Shown piece by piece: positions 12,151 through 20,781 of a stretch of 20,781 bases of DNA (within the stretch, counting starts at the first letter, position 1; each line of letters begins with the position of its first letter). Source of the DNA: JBHEPS01 sp046261635 (GTDB taxonomy: Bacteria; Acidobacteriota; Thermoanaerobaculia; Gp7-AA8); assembly GCA_046261635.1 (NCBI GenBank), contig JBHEOL010000362.1, positions 1-20,781 of the forward strand, given 5' to 3'. Both the position numbers and the translations under genes were made by a program. The notes under the pieces were generated by a model. It was given only the letters and a program-made list of their open reading frames with translations, had not been told where the DNA came from and ran no database searches.

Positions 12151-13425
12151 ATGCGCGTTCTGGTGATCGGTCAGGGTGGACGGGAACACGCCATCTGCTG
12201 GAAGCTGCGCCAGTCGCCCTCGGTCACCGAGCTCTACGTTGCGCCCGGAAACGCCGGAATCGCCGCGCTCGCCGACTGCGTCCCGATCGGCGTGGCCGAC
12301 ATCATCGAGCTCGCCGACTTCGCCGACAAACTCAAGATCGACCTGACGGTCGTCGGGCCCGAGCTGCCGCTCACCCTCGGCATCGTCGACGAGTTCCGCA
12401 AGCGCGGGCTCGTCATCTTCGGACCGACCCGGCATGCTGCGGAGCTGGAAGGGTCGAAGGTCTTCTCGAAAGAGTTCATGCGCAAGTACGGAATCCCGAC
12501 CGGAACGGCCCAGATCTGCTCGGGTCTCGACGAGTCGCTCGCGGCGGTGAAGAAGGGGAGCTGGCCGAAAGTCATCAAGGTCGATGGGCTCGCGTCCGGG
12601 AAGGGCGTTTTCATCGTGAAGAGCGCGCCGGAAGGAAAAGCGACGCTCGAGGATCTGTTCCAGTCCCGAAAATTCGGAATGGCGGGCGACCGGGTTCTGA
12701 TCGAGGACTTTCTGGACGGCGAAGAGGTCTCGTTCCTGGTCCTGACCGACGGGAAAAGGGTCGCTCCCCTGGCGCCGACCAAGGACTACAAGCAGGCTTT
12801 CGACGGCGATCAGGGGCCGAACACCGGCGGGATGGGGTCGCATTCGCCTGCGGGGGTCCTCTCCTCGGAGATGGCGGCCGAAATCCTGAAGACGGTGGTG
12901 CTGCCGACGATCCAGGGGATGGCGGCGGAAGGGCGGAGTTACAGCGGAGTCCTTTACGTCGGGCTGATGCTGACCTCCGACGGGCCGCGCGTTCTCGAGT
13001 ACAACTGCCGATTCGGCGACCCGGAGACCCAGGCTCAGATGCTGCGGCTCGACAGCGACCTGGCGGAGATCTTTCATCAGATCGCGCGGGGAGAGTTGAC
13101 CGAAACGAAGCTCTCGTGGAAAAAAGAGGCGGCGGCGTGTGTGGTCGTCGCGGCAGAGGGCTACCCCGACGACTTCCCCAAGGGCGCGGAAGTCACGATC
13201 GATCCGATCGACGATCCTTCGGTCGTCATCTTCCACGCCGGCACGAAACTCGAAGACGGGAAAGTCGTGACGACGGCAGGTCGCGTCCTGAATGTCTGCG
13301 CGCGCGACGCATCGCTGGCCGAGGCGCTGAGGAAGGCGTACGCGGCGTGTGAGAAAGTCCATTTCCAGGGAGCGCGCTATCGGAGCGACATCGGGGCGCG
13401 CGTCCTGGAGCAGCGGCGCGGCTGA
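12151..13425 (+). CDS. purD: Phosphoribosylamine-glycine ligase (GAR synthetase)
   Basis: PurD joins phosphoribosylamine and glycine with ATP hydrolysis, the second step of de novo purine synthesis. The 424-residue length is normal. The N-terminal domain opens with MRVLVIGQGGREHAICWKL. The ATP-grasp part shows GPTRHAAELEGSKVFSKEFM, KVDGLASGKGVFIV (143-156), the LIEDFLDGEEVSFLVLTDG strand, DYKQAFDGDQGPNTGGMG (212-229) and the metal-binding EYNCRFGDPETQ (283-294). The start at 12151 has GGGAGAG 4 nt upstream; in-frame sequence further up lies in the structured leader. No other pur gene is nearby. The next gene, a metal exporter, begins 96 bp downstream and may share the transcript. Confidence 0.97.
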   Translation: MRVLVIGQGGREHAICWKLRQSPSVTELYVAPGNAGIAALADCVPIGVADIIELADFADKLKIDLTVVGPELPLTLGIVDEFRKRGLVIFGPTRHAAELEGSKVFSKEFMRKYGIPTGTAQICSGLDESLAAVKKGSWPKVIKVDGLASGKGVFIVKSAPEGKATLEDLFQSRKFGMAGDRVLIEDFLDGEEVSFLVLTDGKRVAPLAPTKDYKQAFDGDQGPNTGGMGSHSPAGVLSSEMAAEILKTVVLPTIQGMAAEGRSYSGVLYVGLMLTSDGPRVLEYNCRFGDPETQAQMLRLDSDLAEIFHQIARGELTETKLSWKKEAAACVVVAAEGYPDDFPKGAEVTIDPIDDPSVVIFHAGTKLEDGKVVTTAGRVLNVCARDASLAEALRKAYAACEKVHFQGARYRSDIGARVLEQRRG

Positions 13426-13521
13426 TCGCCCTGACTCGGCGGGACTGTCCGGGGGACGACCGGCGGCCGGCGATGACCGTCAAACGGCCGGATCCTGTTG
13501 GGAAAGCGGAACGAATCGAGG

Positions 13522-14448
13522 ATGGGAAAGATCCACAGCGGTCCCGAGCGAAGAACACGGACGAGTCGCAAGCTCGCGATCGCTACGGTTGCGACCGTTT
13601 TTTTCTTCGGGATCGAGCTTGCGGCGGGGTTGATCTCCAACTCCCTCGCCCTGATCGGCGACGCGTTCCACAACATCACCGACGCCTTCGCCCTCGTCCT
13701 TGCACTGGTCGCCGTGCGGATCGCCCGGCGCCCGGCGACAATGCGCAAATCGTTCGGATACCGGAAGGCGGGGGTGCTCGCCGCATTTCTGAATGCGACG
13801 ATGCTCATCGCCTTGACCGTGGTCATGATCATCGAAGCCGTCAGCCGGTTGCGCAATCCCGAGCCGGTCGTTGGACGGTGGATGATCGCGGTCGCCTCGA
13901 TCGGGATCGTCTACAACTTCGGCGTGACGATCTGGCTGATGAAGGAAGGGCGGAAGGACATCAACGTTCGCGGCGCCATGCTCCACATGCTGGGAGACGG
14001 GCTTTCCTCGGTTGGTGTCGTCCTCGCGGCGCTGCTGATCGGTTGGACCGGAACCACGGTATGGGATCCGATGGTCTCGATCCTGATCGGAGTGCTCATC
14101 TTCTGGACCTCCTGGGGCATTCTGCGAGAGACGGTCAATCTCCTCCTCGAAGGAACTCCACGTGGAATCGATCCAAAGCTGGTGACCGAGGACCTCGCGG
14201 CGGATCCCGGTGTCTTCGGCGTCCATCACCTGCACATCTGGGCGCTCGGGCCGGCGTCCTCCGCGCTCTCGTGCCACCTGATGCTGGGTGACGTGACGCT
14301 GCGCAGTGCTGGTGATGTGCTCGATCGGGTGAACTCGATGCTCGCCGAGCGGTACCGCATCGAGCACACGACGATCCAGATCGAGGCCGCGGAATGCGCC
14401 GAGGACGAGCCGGACTGCATTCCATGCGAAGCCAGCGTGGAGCACTGA
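13522..14448 (+). CDS. Cation diffusion facilitator (CzcD/ZitB-like metal-ion exporter)
   Basis: This inner-membrane antiporter of 308 residues probably exports Zn2+ or a similar divalent ion in exchange for protons. Six hydrophobic helices lie between residues about 17 and 205. The transport site is complete: D47, H50 and D54 in IGDAFHNITDA (helix 2) and H155-x3-D159 in HMLGDGLSS (helix 5). The His/Asp arrangement is the one linked to zinc in this family. The C-terminal cytoplasmic domain starts near 215 and has the family's HHLHIWAL (235-242). A tail with three cysteines (ECAEDEPDCIPCE, 291-303) could bind metal. The ATG at 13522 is preferred; a TTG at 13498 is an alternative start. The gene follows purD by 96 bp and ends 13 bp from the convergent cyclase gene. 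Confidence 0.92.
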   Translation: MGKIHSGPERRTRTSRKLAIATVATVFFFGIELAAGLISNSLALIGDAFHNITDAFALVLALVAVRIARRPATMRKSFGYRKAGVLAAFLNATMLIALTVVMIIEAVSRLRNPEPVVGRWMIAVASIGIVYNFGVTIWLMKEGRKDINVRGAMLHMLGDGLSSVGVVLAALLIGWTGTTVWDPMVSILIGVLIFWTSWGILRETVNLLLEGTPRGIDPKLVTEDLAADPGVFGVHHLHIWALGPASSALSCHLMLGDVTLRSAGDVLDRVNSMLAERYRIEHTTIQIEAAECAEDEPDCIPCEASVEH

Positions 14449-14461
14449 GCGACAGCGGGGA

Positions 14462-15820
14462 TCAGGCCGGGCGTCTGGTGGCAACGGGAGGGGCCTGCGG
14501 CCCGACCACGCGGTTACGCCCTTCCTCCTTCGCCGCGTAGAGTCGCCGGTCGGCGGCAGCGAACAGGCCCGCCGCATCCTCTCCATCCTCGGGATAGAGC
14601 GCACCACCGATGCTGCATGTGATCGAGGAGTGATTCGAGATCGGAGGCATCGTCTCGACCGCGGAACGGACGCGCTCGGCCGTAACGGCGAGAGGCTCGG
14701 CGTCGATGTCCCGCAGCAAGGCGACGAACTCCTCTCCTCCGTATCGCGCCGCGAAATCGACGTCGCGAAGGTTCGCTCCGATCGTCCCTGCGAATGCGAT
14801 GAGGGCCTCGTTTCCGGCGAGATGTCCGAATCGATCGTTGTACTTCTTGAAATGGTCGATATCGAAAACCAGCAGCCCGAACGAATGCCGTCGCCGGCCG
14901 GCCGAGCGAATCTCCTTCTCCAGCTCTTCTTCGAACGCGCGGAAATTGGGGAGCCCCGTCAGTCCGTCGGTCCGCGATAGCTCTTCGAGCCGGGCGTCCC
15001 GCTGCGCGAGCGCGGAGATCATCCGGTTGAAGTCGTGTGCGAGCAGCGCGATCTCGCGGTCTCCGGCGATCGGCACGCGTTCGTCGGCCTTCTCCTGGCT
15101 GGCGATCCGTGTGGCCGTGCGCGAGAGCTGTTCGATCGGGCGAACGATCTTTACGAGCGCGATCCGCGCAAGAGCGATCGTCACGATGGCGATCATCCAC
15201 GTGATGCCGAGCGCCGTCAGCATCAGTCCATCGGTGCTCTGCTCGACCGCGCGGAATCGGAGATCCGCATCGCGGCGGATGCCGCGCAGCGAATCGATCG
15301 CCGATCCGCTGATTGCGTCCGACGCGCGCTCGAGCTCACTCGTGATCCTCTCCCGCTCGGCGGGGGACGCTGCGCCCCATCTCAGAGACGCATCGCCCGC
15401 GAGTCGGTCGAACTCGGCGACCAGTCGCGGAAGGCTGCCGAGGTCGACCCCTCGCAGGGCCGGCGCGTCGACGAGCTGGCGCAGGGAGCCGTACCGGTCG
15501 GCGATCGCGCGGACTTCCAGCGGTTCTCCCGCCGCCATCGCCCGCCACCGGTCGTCCCAGGCCGACTGGCTGCCCAGGACCTGCTCGAGCGTCGCCGTGG
15601 CTCGAAGGTCGCGGAAGACCACCAGCCTCAGTTCCTTCTGGGACTCCCGCGCGCGCCAGGTCAGCAGGAACGCGACGAGAACGAGCAGCACGCCCCAGGC
15701 GACCGAAAAAAGAAGAATTCTCGCGCGGATCCTCGTCCTGCGGAGAATGCCCTCATCCGGGTCGACTGCCTCGGATGCAGATCCGCTGTCGCGGCGATCC
15801 TCTGGTCTCCTCTGGAGCAT
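14462..15820 (-). CDS. Membrane-bound diguanylate cyclase (HAMP-GGDEF)
   Basis: The 452-residue protein makes the second messenger c-di-GMP from two GTP. Membrane helices at about 34-55 and 199-223 flank a predicted helical periplasmic sensor of roughly 140 residues. A HAMP linker follows (about 225-270, IVRPIEQLSRTATRIA). The GGDEF domain spans about 282-437 and starts TDGLTGLPNFRAF. It contains DIDHFKKYND for metal and GTP binding, the active-site GGEEF (361-365), and an RxxD inhibitory site (RDVD, 352-355) at the canonical five-residue distance. It should therefore be active and product-inhibited. The ligand is unknown. The ATG at 15820 overlaps, on the opposite strand, a possible ATG for the glycerate kinase. 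The frame is open 31 codons further upstream. No EAL-domain phosphodiesterase is seen nearby. Confidence 0.92.
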   Translation of the reverse strand: MLQRRPEDRRDSGSASEAVDPDEGILRRTRIRARILLFSVAWGVLLVLVAFLLTWRARESQKELRLVVFRDLRATATLEQVLGSQSAWDDRWRAMAAGEPLEVRAIADRYGSLRQLVDAPALRGVDLGSLPRLVAEFDRLAGDASLRWGAASPAERERITSELERASDAISGSAIDSLRGIRRDADLRFRAVEQSTDGLMLTALGITWMIAIVTIALARIALVKIVRPIEQLSRTATRIASQEKADERVPIAGDREIALLAHDFNRMISALAQRDARLEELSRTDGLTGLPNFRAFEEELEKEIRSAGRRRHSFGLLVFDIDHFKKYNDRFGHLAGNEALIAFAGTIGANLRDVDFAARYGGEEFVALLRDIDAEPLAVTAERVRSAVETMPPISNHSSITCSIGGALYPEDGEDAAGLFAAADRRLYAAKEEGRNRVVGPQAPPVATRRPA

Positions 15821-15890
15821 GACCGTTACGATGAGGATAGCGGGATGGCGCCCTTTCGGCCAGCCGCCGATCTGGAATGGGGTTCTCCCT

Positions 15891-17093
15891 TTGACGATCT
15901 CACTCGAAGACATCTATCTCGAAACCCTTCGCCGAGTCGATCCGGCCGGGCGAATCGCGGAGCGCTGGAGTCACGAGCCCGTCCGTGGCCCGGCGATCCT
16001 TCTCGGCAAGTGCGCGCGAAGAATGGCCGAAGGCCTCACGAGAGGGGGATGGAGCGGCCGGGCCCTCGCCGTGGTTCCGCGCGGTTACGAAGGGGACGGC
16101 CCCTGGCCGTCCGGCTTCCGGCTTTACCTCGGCTCCCATCCGATGATGGACCAGTCGAGCTTCAGCGCCGGAGAGGCGCTCTACTCGTTTGCCGCTGCGC
16201 TCGATCATCCGGCTCTCGTTCTCGTCTCAGGAGGCGCTTCCGCGGCCGTCGAACGACCGATCGACGGATTGGAAGCTGATGATCTCGTCGCGATCAATCG
16301 TCTGCTGGTGAGGGCCGGAATCCCGATCGACGAGATCAATGCCGTGCGCAAACATCTTTCGAGCATCAAGGGAGGGCGTCTTGCATCGATCCTTCCCGCC
16401 GGCAGCCGTTCGTGGATCTGGTCCGATGTCGCTCCGGGGCGCGCCGAAGTCGTCGGATCGGGACCGACATGCGGCGATTCGTCTACGCTCGAGGAAGCAG
16501 CCACGATCCTCGACCGCCTGGGCAGCCCGATCGCAGAGACGCTCGCACGCAAGCTCCGATCGGGCGGGATTCCCGAGACGCCGGCATCCATCGCGCCCGA
16601 GGCGGAGCTGCTGGCCGACAACCGGACGCTGATCGGGGCGGCCGCCGACGCGGCTCGCGAGCGCGGAATCGAAGCGCGCATCGACTACCGTCAGCTCGAT
16701 GACGACGTGGAGAGCGTGGCCGCGCGGATCGTTGCCGACCTCGAATGCCTCGAGTCGGGGGTGGTCGCGGTTCGCGGGGGAGAGCCGACGGTGACCGTGC
16801 GCGGTGAGGGCCGTGGGGGGCGGTGCAGCGAGCTGGTTCTCAGGGTGCTGCGCCTGGCGGAAACGCGTGGCCTGACCTCCTTCGAGCTGCTCGCCGGCTC
16901 CTCGGACGGGATCGACGGAAACAGCGGAGCGGCCGGCTACGTTGTCCGCGGAGGGTGCGCGCCCGCGTCGCGGATCGACCGGGCGCTGGCGGCCTCGGAT
17001 GCGCATCCCCTCGCTTCCGAGGTGGGGAAGGCGATCGTCACGGGCGCGACGGGCAATAACTTGCGCGATATCATAGTGATGGCGCGGGGTTAG
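15891..17093 (+). CDS. Glycerate 2-kinase (MOFRL/GckA-TtuD family)
   Basis: The enzyme phosphorylates D-glycerate, most likely to 2-phosphoglycerate, feeding lower glycolysis. The product is about 400 residues, close to the family norm. Family blocks in order are LGKCARRMAEGL with K40, SHPMMDQSSFSAGEAL, LVSGGASAAVERPIDGL (111-127), INAVRKHLSSIKGGRLA (149-165), VVGSGPT, then the MOFRL part with RGGEPTVTVRGEGRGGRCSE, AGSSDGIDGNSGAAGYVV and the ending TGATGNNLRDIIVMARG. The start is uncertain. The TTG at 15891 gives the length that fits the family best. ATGs at 15831 and 15819 are in frame and would overlap the divergent cyclase start. The neighbouring TamB-like gene begins 58 bp downstream and may be co-transcribed; the metabolic context is not visible. 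Confidence 0.9.
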   Translation: MTISLEDIYLETLRRVDPAGRIAERWSHEPVRGPAILLGKCARRMAEGLTRGGWSGRALAVVPRGYEGDGPWPSGFRLYLGSHPMMDQSSFSAGEALYSFAAALDHPALVLVSGGASAAVERPIDGLEADDLVAINRLLVRAGIPIDEINAVRKHLSSIKGGRLASILPAGSRSWIWSDVAPGRAEVVGSGPTCGDSSTLEEAATILDRLGSPIAETLARKLRSGGIPETPASIAPEAELLADNRTLIGAAADAARERGIEARIDYRQLDDDVESVAARIVADLECLESGVVAVRGGEPTVTVRGEGRGGRCSELVLRVLRLAETRGLTSFELLAGSSDGIDGNSGAAGYVVRGGCAPASRIDRALAASDAHPLASEVGKAIVTGATGNNLRDIIVMARG

Positions 17094-17151
17094 CAGGCGC
17101 TGTTGCGGGTTTCCGGAGATCGAGACGCGTTCCGGCCCCGGTCGATATCTG

Positions 17152-20100
17152 ATGGACGACATTCAGGGAAAAGCCGGAGGCGACGCGCCTCACCGGAAAG
17201 GAACCAGTTTCGAGCGGCAAAAAGGCCGTCCGATCCGCGGTTGCATCCGGCTGCTCGGGATCTCGACGCTCGGCCTCGTGGCCTTCCTCATCCTCGTGGT
17301 GGTCGGATCCTGGTTCTACTTCCGCTCGGCGAGCTTTGCCCGCTACGTCGCGGCGAAGGTCGAGAATTTCCTGGAGTACAAGCTCGACCGTGACGTCACG
17401 ATCGGGCGCGTGATCGTTTCCCGAGATGCCATCGGTCAGATCATTCTTCGGGATATCACGATCGCCAACGTTCCCGGAGCGACTCGCGAGTACCTGGCGA
17501 CAGTCGAAGAGGTCGTCATCGTCGGCGGAATCGAGTCATTCTGGACCCGGACGCTGCGCCTTGGCCGCGTCGACGTCCGCGGGGCGAGGCTCAACGTCGA
17601 GTTCTTTGCCGAGGGATCGCCTCTCTCGAGCAACCTTCCGGGATGGACGTCGGCACAGCCGCGCCGGTTCCAGATCACGCGTGTCGAGGTGGATCGGATC
17701 TTCATCGCGGGCGCGACGGTCGAGCTTCTCGACCGACGGCACGAGCTCGAGATCCTCGCGCGCGGAATTTCTTCGGAACTGACTCCGACGATGCAGAAGC
17801 AGATCTACGAGGGAACCGCGACGAGTCCGAGTGTTCTGGTTCAGTGGAGCGACTACGAGCGGCTCGACCTCGCGATGAGGGCGAGCTATCGGTACGTCCC
17901 CGGCACGCTGGCCCTGGACGGGGTCGTTCTCGAACAGGACGGGATTCGCGTTGCCTTGAGCGGCAAAGTGGATCCGCTGACCGAAGCGGTCTACGACTTC
18001 GACCTCGAGAGCGTCACCGAGCTCGCGCAGATCCGACGCATCTTCGGTCTGGATGCGGAGCTCGAGGGAACGATGGAGTTCGACGGAGCGCTCGAGGGTG
18101 AAAAGGGTGCGTTCCGCCTCATCGGAGACTTCAGCATCCCGGAACTGGTCGCCGACAGCTACGAGTTGAGCGGGATGACCGGCTCGCTGATCGCGACTCC
18201 TGACGAGGTTGCGGTCGATCTGAAGGAGGCGGGATACGGAGGGGGAACGATCGCCGGCGATTATCTGCTCGCCGACATCGGAGACCCGTGGCCGATGTCG
18301 GTCAGCCTCCGGTTCCAGAACGTTGCGATCGAAAAGCTCTTCGGCGACTGGGACGTCGAGGGAGTCGGGCTGAGAGGGCGCGCAACCGGGACTCTCGACT
18401 ATGCGTGGACCGACAACGATCTGCTGTCGGGCAGAGGTGAGGGACGGGCGCAACTCGACCCGGGAGCAGTGGCCTTCGGGCAGGCGCGTTATCCGATCTC
18501 CGTCTCCGGCGAGACCGTGTTCGCCATCGCGGACGGCGTTATCGATTTCCGTCCGTCGGTGCTGAGGACGCCGCGCTCGGTGGTCCGCTTCCGCGGACCG
18601 CTCCGGATCGAGGGGCTGGTCGGCGATCTCGCATTCTCGATCGACAGCAGCGATTTTTCGGAGCTCGATCGGATCGCCTTCAATTTCGCGCGGGCGCTCG
18701 AGGAGTCCGATTTCGAGTTGCTGGGCCTCGCCGGCTCGGGAAGAGTAGAGGGAACGCTGCGCGGGCCGTTCGATCGAGCGCGCGTGCAGGCGACGGTCGA
18801 CGCGCAGAGTCTGACGTTCAACGACGTCGAGCTCGGAGCTGCGGATCTGGAGCTGGCCTGGAATGGAGAGACCTCCACGCTCCGGTTCGATCGCGGGCGG
18901 TTTCGCCGGGGCGACGCCTCGATCGCGATGACCGGCACGGTCCGGTTCCCGGAGAGCGGTTCCGGCCCGGTCTTCGACATCGACGCCGAGGTGGCCGGAT
19001 ACGGAATCCAGCGGATCCTCGACGTGGTGAACCTCGAGCTTCCGCTTTCCGGAGTCGGTACGGGGAGAATCGCCGTCGTGGGAACGCCCGACCGCGGAGA
19101 GGCGACGTTTACCGACGTGCGAATCGTCGACGGCGACGCACGGATCGGCCTGAACGGACTGGTCGCCTGGACGCCGGGCGAGGGGAATCTCTCCTTCGAT
19201 CTCGACCTCGGGCTCAGCTCGGTGCCCGTGGCGGACATCGCGGCATTTCTCGACCTCGGGGATCTGCCGGTGTCGGGACTGATGACCGGGACGCTTCATC
19301 TCGAAGGACCACAAAGTGCACTCGAGGGAGCAGGGGCCGTCACGATTCGCGAGGGAGCGATTCTCGGTGAGCCCGTGACGCTGATGGCAGCGGACCTCGC
19401 TTTTCACCAGGGAGTTCTCCTGGTGTCGGCCTTGAGGATCGAAGCGCCAGCCGGTGTGATCGAGGGTGAAGCCTCGCTCGACCTTGCAGGTGAGGTGTTC
19501 TCGTTTGCTATCGAGCCGACGGAACTCGATCTGTCCGAGATCGGGCTTCTCGATTTTCTGCCGCACCAGCTTCACGGTCGTGTCAGCCTCGAGTCGCGCG
19601 GAGCGGGGAGCTTCACGCAGCCGGACCTGTATCTGCGCGCGACGCTCATTTCCGAGATCCCGGGCTTCGACGTTCCGACCGGCGCTGAGCAGCCCTCGCT
19701 CTACCTGGCGATCCGGAACGGACAGATGATTCTGACCGGAGCGGCCTGGGACGCCGTCGATCTGAAGGGTGACGCGACGATTGCCGAGAACGGCGAGATC
19801 GATGGGGAGATCGTGGTGAACGCCGCGAACATGGCGCGGCTGAGCGGCATTCTCTTTCCGGGAACGGACTCCGGCATCACGGGCTCGGCCAGGATGGTGA
19901 TCGACCTCGGCGGCTCGATCGAGTCGCTCGAGACGCTGCGCGTCACCGGCTCGGTTCCGGAGTTCACGTTCCGGATTTCCGATCACGAGTTCACTCCGGT
20001 GGAACCGGTGCGCTTCACGCTGGCGGACGGCGTGTTCAGTCTCGATTCCGTCCGTCTCCGTTCGGACGGTTCCAGCTTCGAGGCTTCTGGTTCGGTCCAC

Positions 20101-20781
20101 CTCACCGGGGAGAAGGCGATCGAAGGACGAGTCGCTGGCCTGGTGGACGCCGGAATCCTGCAGCTCTATCTGCCCGGGTCGAGAGTGGCCGGGGACATCA
20201 ACGTTTCCGCGACCGTGTCTGGAACGCTCGAGGTTCCCCGCATCCGGGGCACGGCGGAGGTTCAGGACGCCGAGCTTCGGCTGCGAGGGTTCCCTCAGCT
20301 CATCGACGATATCCGCGGGACGATCGTGTTCGCCGGCGACCGCATCGAGATCGATTCGCTCCGCGCCACGATCGGAGGGGGACAGGTGATCGCGGGCGGC
20401 TCGGTCGCTCTCGACGGTTTCACGCCCGAGCAGTTCGGGATCAGCACGCAGGGTACGGATGTCACGCTTCGGTTCGTCGACGGGCTGACGCTCTCGGGAG
20501 ACTTCGACCTGCGGTTTTCCGGTCAGCCGCAGGAGGCGCTTCTCCAGGGTGAGGTGATCGTCGATCGCGCGCTCTACTCGCGGGATTTCGACCTCACGGG
20601 CGAGCTGCTCAACCGTCTGCTCATTCGCCGCGTTGCCGGTCCCTCGATCGCCGAGTCGTGGGAGGACAACGTCACGCTGAGAATCCAGGTGACCGCCGAC
20701 GAGACGATCGCGATGAGAAACAACCTGGGCGATCTGACCGGAAGCGCGGACCTCGAGATCCGGGGCACGCTGGCCAATCCC
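17152..20781 (+). CDS. tamB: TamB/AsmA-like envelope protein (runs off right edge)
   Basis: The frame is open for 1,210 codons to the window edge with no stop. It begins MDDIQGKAGGDAPHRKG, and a single membrane helix follows at about 33-57 (LLGISTLGLVAFLILVVVGS). The rest is a long periplasmic run of short beta strands with repeated patterns such as LRLEDF-, GRVEGTLRGPF-, GGSVALDG- and LEGTMEFDG-like hinges. This is the architecture of TamB/AsmA proteins, which form a hydrophobic groove between the inner and outer membranes and are implicated in phospholipid transport or outer-membrane protein assembly. The last segment (DLTGSADLEIRGTLANP) matches the style of the TamB C-terminal (DUF490) domain, so perhaps 200-300 residues are missing. 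No TamA/BamA-type barrel gene lies in the window. The ATG lacks a strong ribosome-binding site, so the start is moderately sure. Confidence 0.85.
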   Translation, partial: MDDIQGKAGGDAPHRKGTSFERQKGRPIRGCIRLLGISTLGLVAFLILVVVGSWFYFRSASFARYVAAKVENFLEYKLDRDVTIGRVIVSRDAIGQIILRDITIANVPGATREYLATVEEVVIVGGIESFWTRTLRLGRVDVRGARLNVEFFAEGSPLSSNLPGWTSAQPRRFQITRVEVDRIFIAGATVELLDRRHELEILARGISSELTPTMQKQIYEGTATSPSVLVQWSDYERLDLAMRASYRYVPGTLALDGVVLEQDGIRVALSGKVDPLTEAVYDFDLESVTELAQIRRIFGLDAELEGTMEFDGALEGEKGAFRLIGDFSIPELVADSYELSGMTGSLIATPDEVAVDLKEAGYGGGTIAGDYLLADIGDPWPMSVSLRFQNVAIEKLFGDWDVEGVGLRGRATGTLDYAWTDNDLLSGRGEGRAQLDPGAVAFGQARYPISVSGETVFAIADGVIDFRPSVLRTPRSVVRFRGPLRIEGLVGDLAFSIDSSDFSELDRIAFNFARALEESDFELLGLAGSGRVEGTLRGPFDRARVQATVDAQSLTFNDVELGAADLELAWNGETSTLRFDRGRFRRGDASIAMTGTVRFPESGSGPVFDIDAEVAGYGIQRILDVVNLELPLSGVGTGRIAVVGTPDRGEATFTDVRIVDGDARIGLNGLVAWTPGEGNLSFDLDLGLSSVPVADIAAFLDLGDLPVSGLMTGTLHLEGPQSALEGAGAVTIREGAILGEPVTLMAADLAFHQGVLLVSALRIEAPAGVIEGEASLDLAGEVFSFAIEPTELDLSEIGLLDFLPHQLHGRVSLESRGAGSFTQPDLYLRATLISEIPGFDVPTGAEQPSLYLAIRNGQMILTGAAWDAVDLKGDATIAENGEIDGEIVVNAANMARLSGILFPGTDSGITGSARMVIDLGGSIESLETLRVTGSVPEFTFRISDHEFTPVEPVRFTLADGVFSLDSVRLRSDGSSFEASGSVHLTGEKAIEGRVAGLVDAGILQLYLPGSRVAGDINVSATVSGTLEVPRIRGTAEVQDAELRLRGFPQLIDDIRGTIVFAGDRIEIDSLRATIGGGQVIAGGSVALDGFTPEQFGISTQGTDVTLRFVDGLTLSGDFDLRFSGQPQEALLQGEVIVDRALYSRDFDLTGELLNRLLIRRVAGPSIAESWEDNVTLRIQVTADETIAMRNNLGDLTGSADLEIRGTLANP

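Noticed and set aside
11338..13362. 674-codon open frame on the minus strand across purD and the sigma gene
   Set aside because: It crosses two genes with strong family motifs on their own frames; the product shows no domain.
14706..15890. In-frame upstream extension of the glycerate kinase by 395 codons
   Set aside because: The extension is antisense to the diguanylate cyclase, serine/arginine-rich and without domain character.
17536..20100. Long open frame of 854 codons on the minus strand
   Set aside because: It lies exactly opposite the TamB-like gene and its translation is low-complexity R/E/D/S-rich sequence with no recognisable motif. GC-rich codon use explains it.
1..20781. tRNA/rRNA genes, CRISPR arrays, insertion sequences, phage or toxin-antitoxin genes
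   Set aside because: I looked for tRNA-like T-loop patterns, regularly spaced repeats, transposase motifs and terminal inverted repeats and saw none that hold up.

Overview
The window is GC-rich chromosomal DNA, fully packed with genes, from a Gram-negative (diderm) bacterium. The outer membrane is inferred from a TamB/AsmA-type envelope protein, a secretin-domain-like periplasmic protein, and a secreted propeller-type protein with a clear signal peptide. The gene mix (conserved ffh/rpsP/trmD/rplS cluster, TPR protein, PolX, MOFRL-type glycerate kinase, secretin-like partner of an ECF sigma factor) fits an Acidobacteriota-like or deltaproteobacterial-grade organism, but that placement is only an inference. 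I see no tRNA or rRNA gene, no CRISPR array, no insertion sequence and no phage gene.

Left part (1-5630, all minus strand): a translation and protein-targeting cluster. In transcription order it is an HNH-domain protein, ffh (SRP GTPase), rpsP (S16), khpA (KH-domain RNA-binding protein), a fused rimM-trmD gene, rplS (L19), rnhB (RNase HII) and the start of a TPR protein that leaves the window. The order is classical; the RimM-TrmD fusion is not. The HNH gene diverges from a secreted protein (5980-7452, +) across a 349-bp gene-free region holding a plausible promoter on each strand and a G-quadruplex-type G-tract between them. A textbook intrinsic terminator follows the secreted protein.

Middle part (7573-11894): pyrF (-) and polX (+) are divergent, 56 bp apart. 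The PolX protein keeps a complete PHP nuclease site, but its polymerase active site is eroded at several independent positions. A perfect 11-bp palindromic hairpin containing the polX stop codon separates it from a convergent three-gene operon: ECF sigma factor, zinc-finger-type membrane anti-sigma factor, and an exported protein resembling parts of a secretin. All three are joined by 4-bp ATGA overlaps. This looks like a self-contained envelope signalling module with an unusual third member.

Right part (11895-20781): the sigma operon diverges from purD across a highly structured 256-bp region. The purD leader contains a four-tract G-quadruplex motif whose first G-run can alternatively pair in a hairpin. 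A CDF metal-ion exporter follows purD, then a convergent membrane diguanylate cyclase with HAMP and GGEEF domains. This cyclase diverges from a glycerate 2-kinase, and a large TamB-like protein runs off the right edge after more than 1,200 codons.

The most interesting points are the RimM-TrmD fusion with no internal start codon for TrmD, the polymerase-degenerate/PHP-intact PolX, the sigma/anti-sigma/mini-secretin module, and the two intergenic G-quadruplex motifs.
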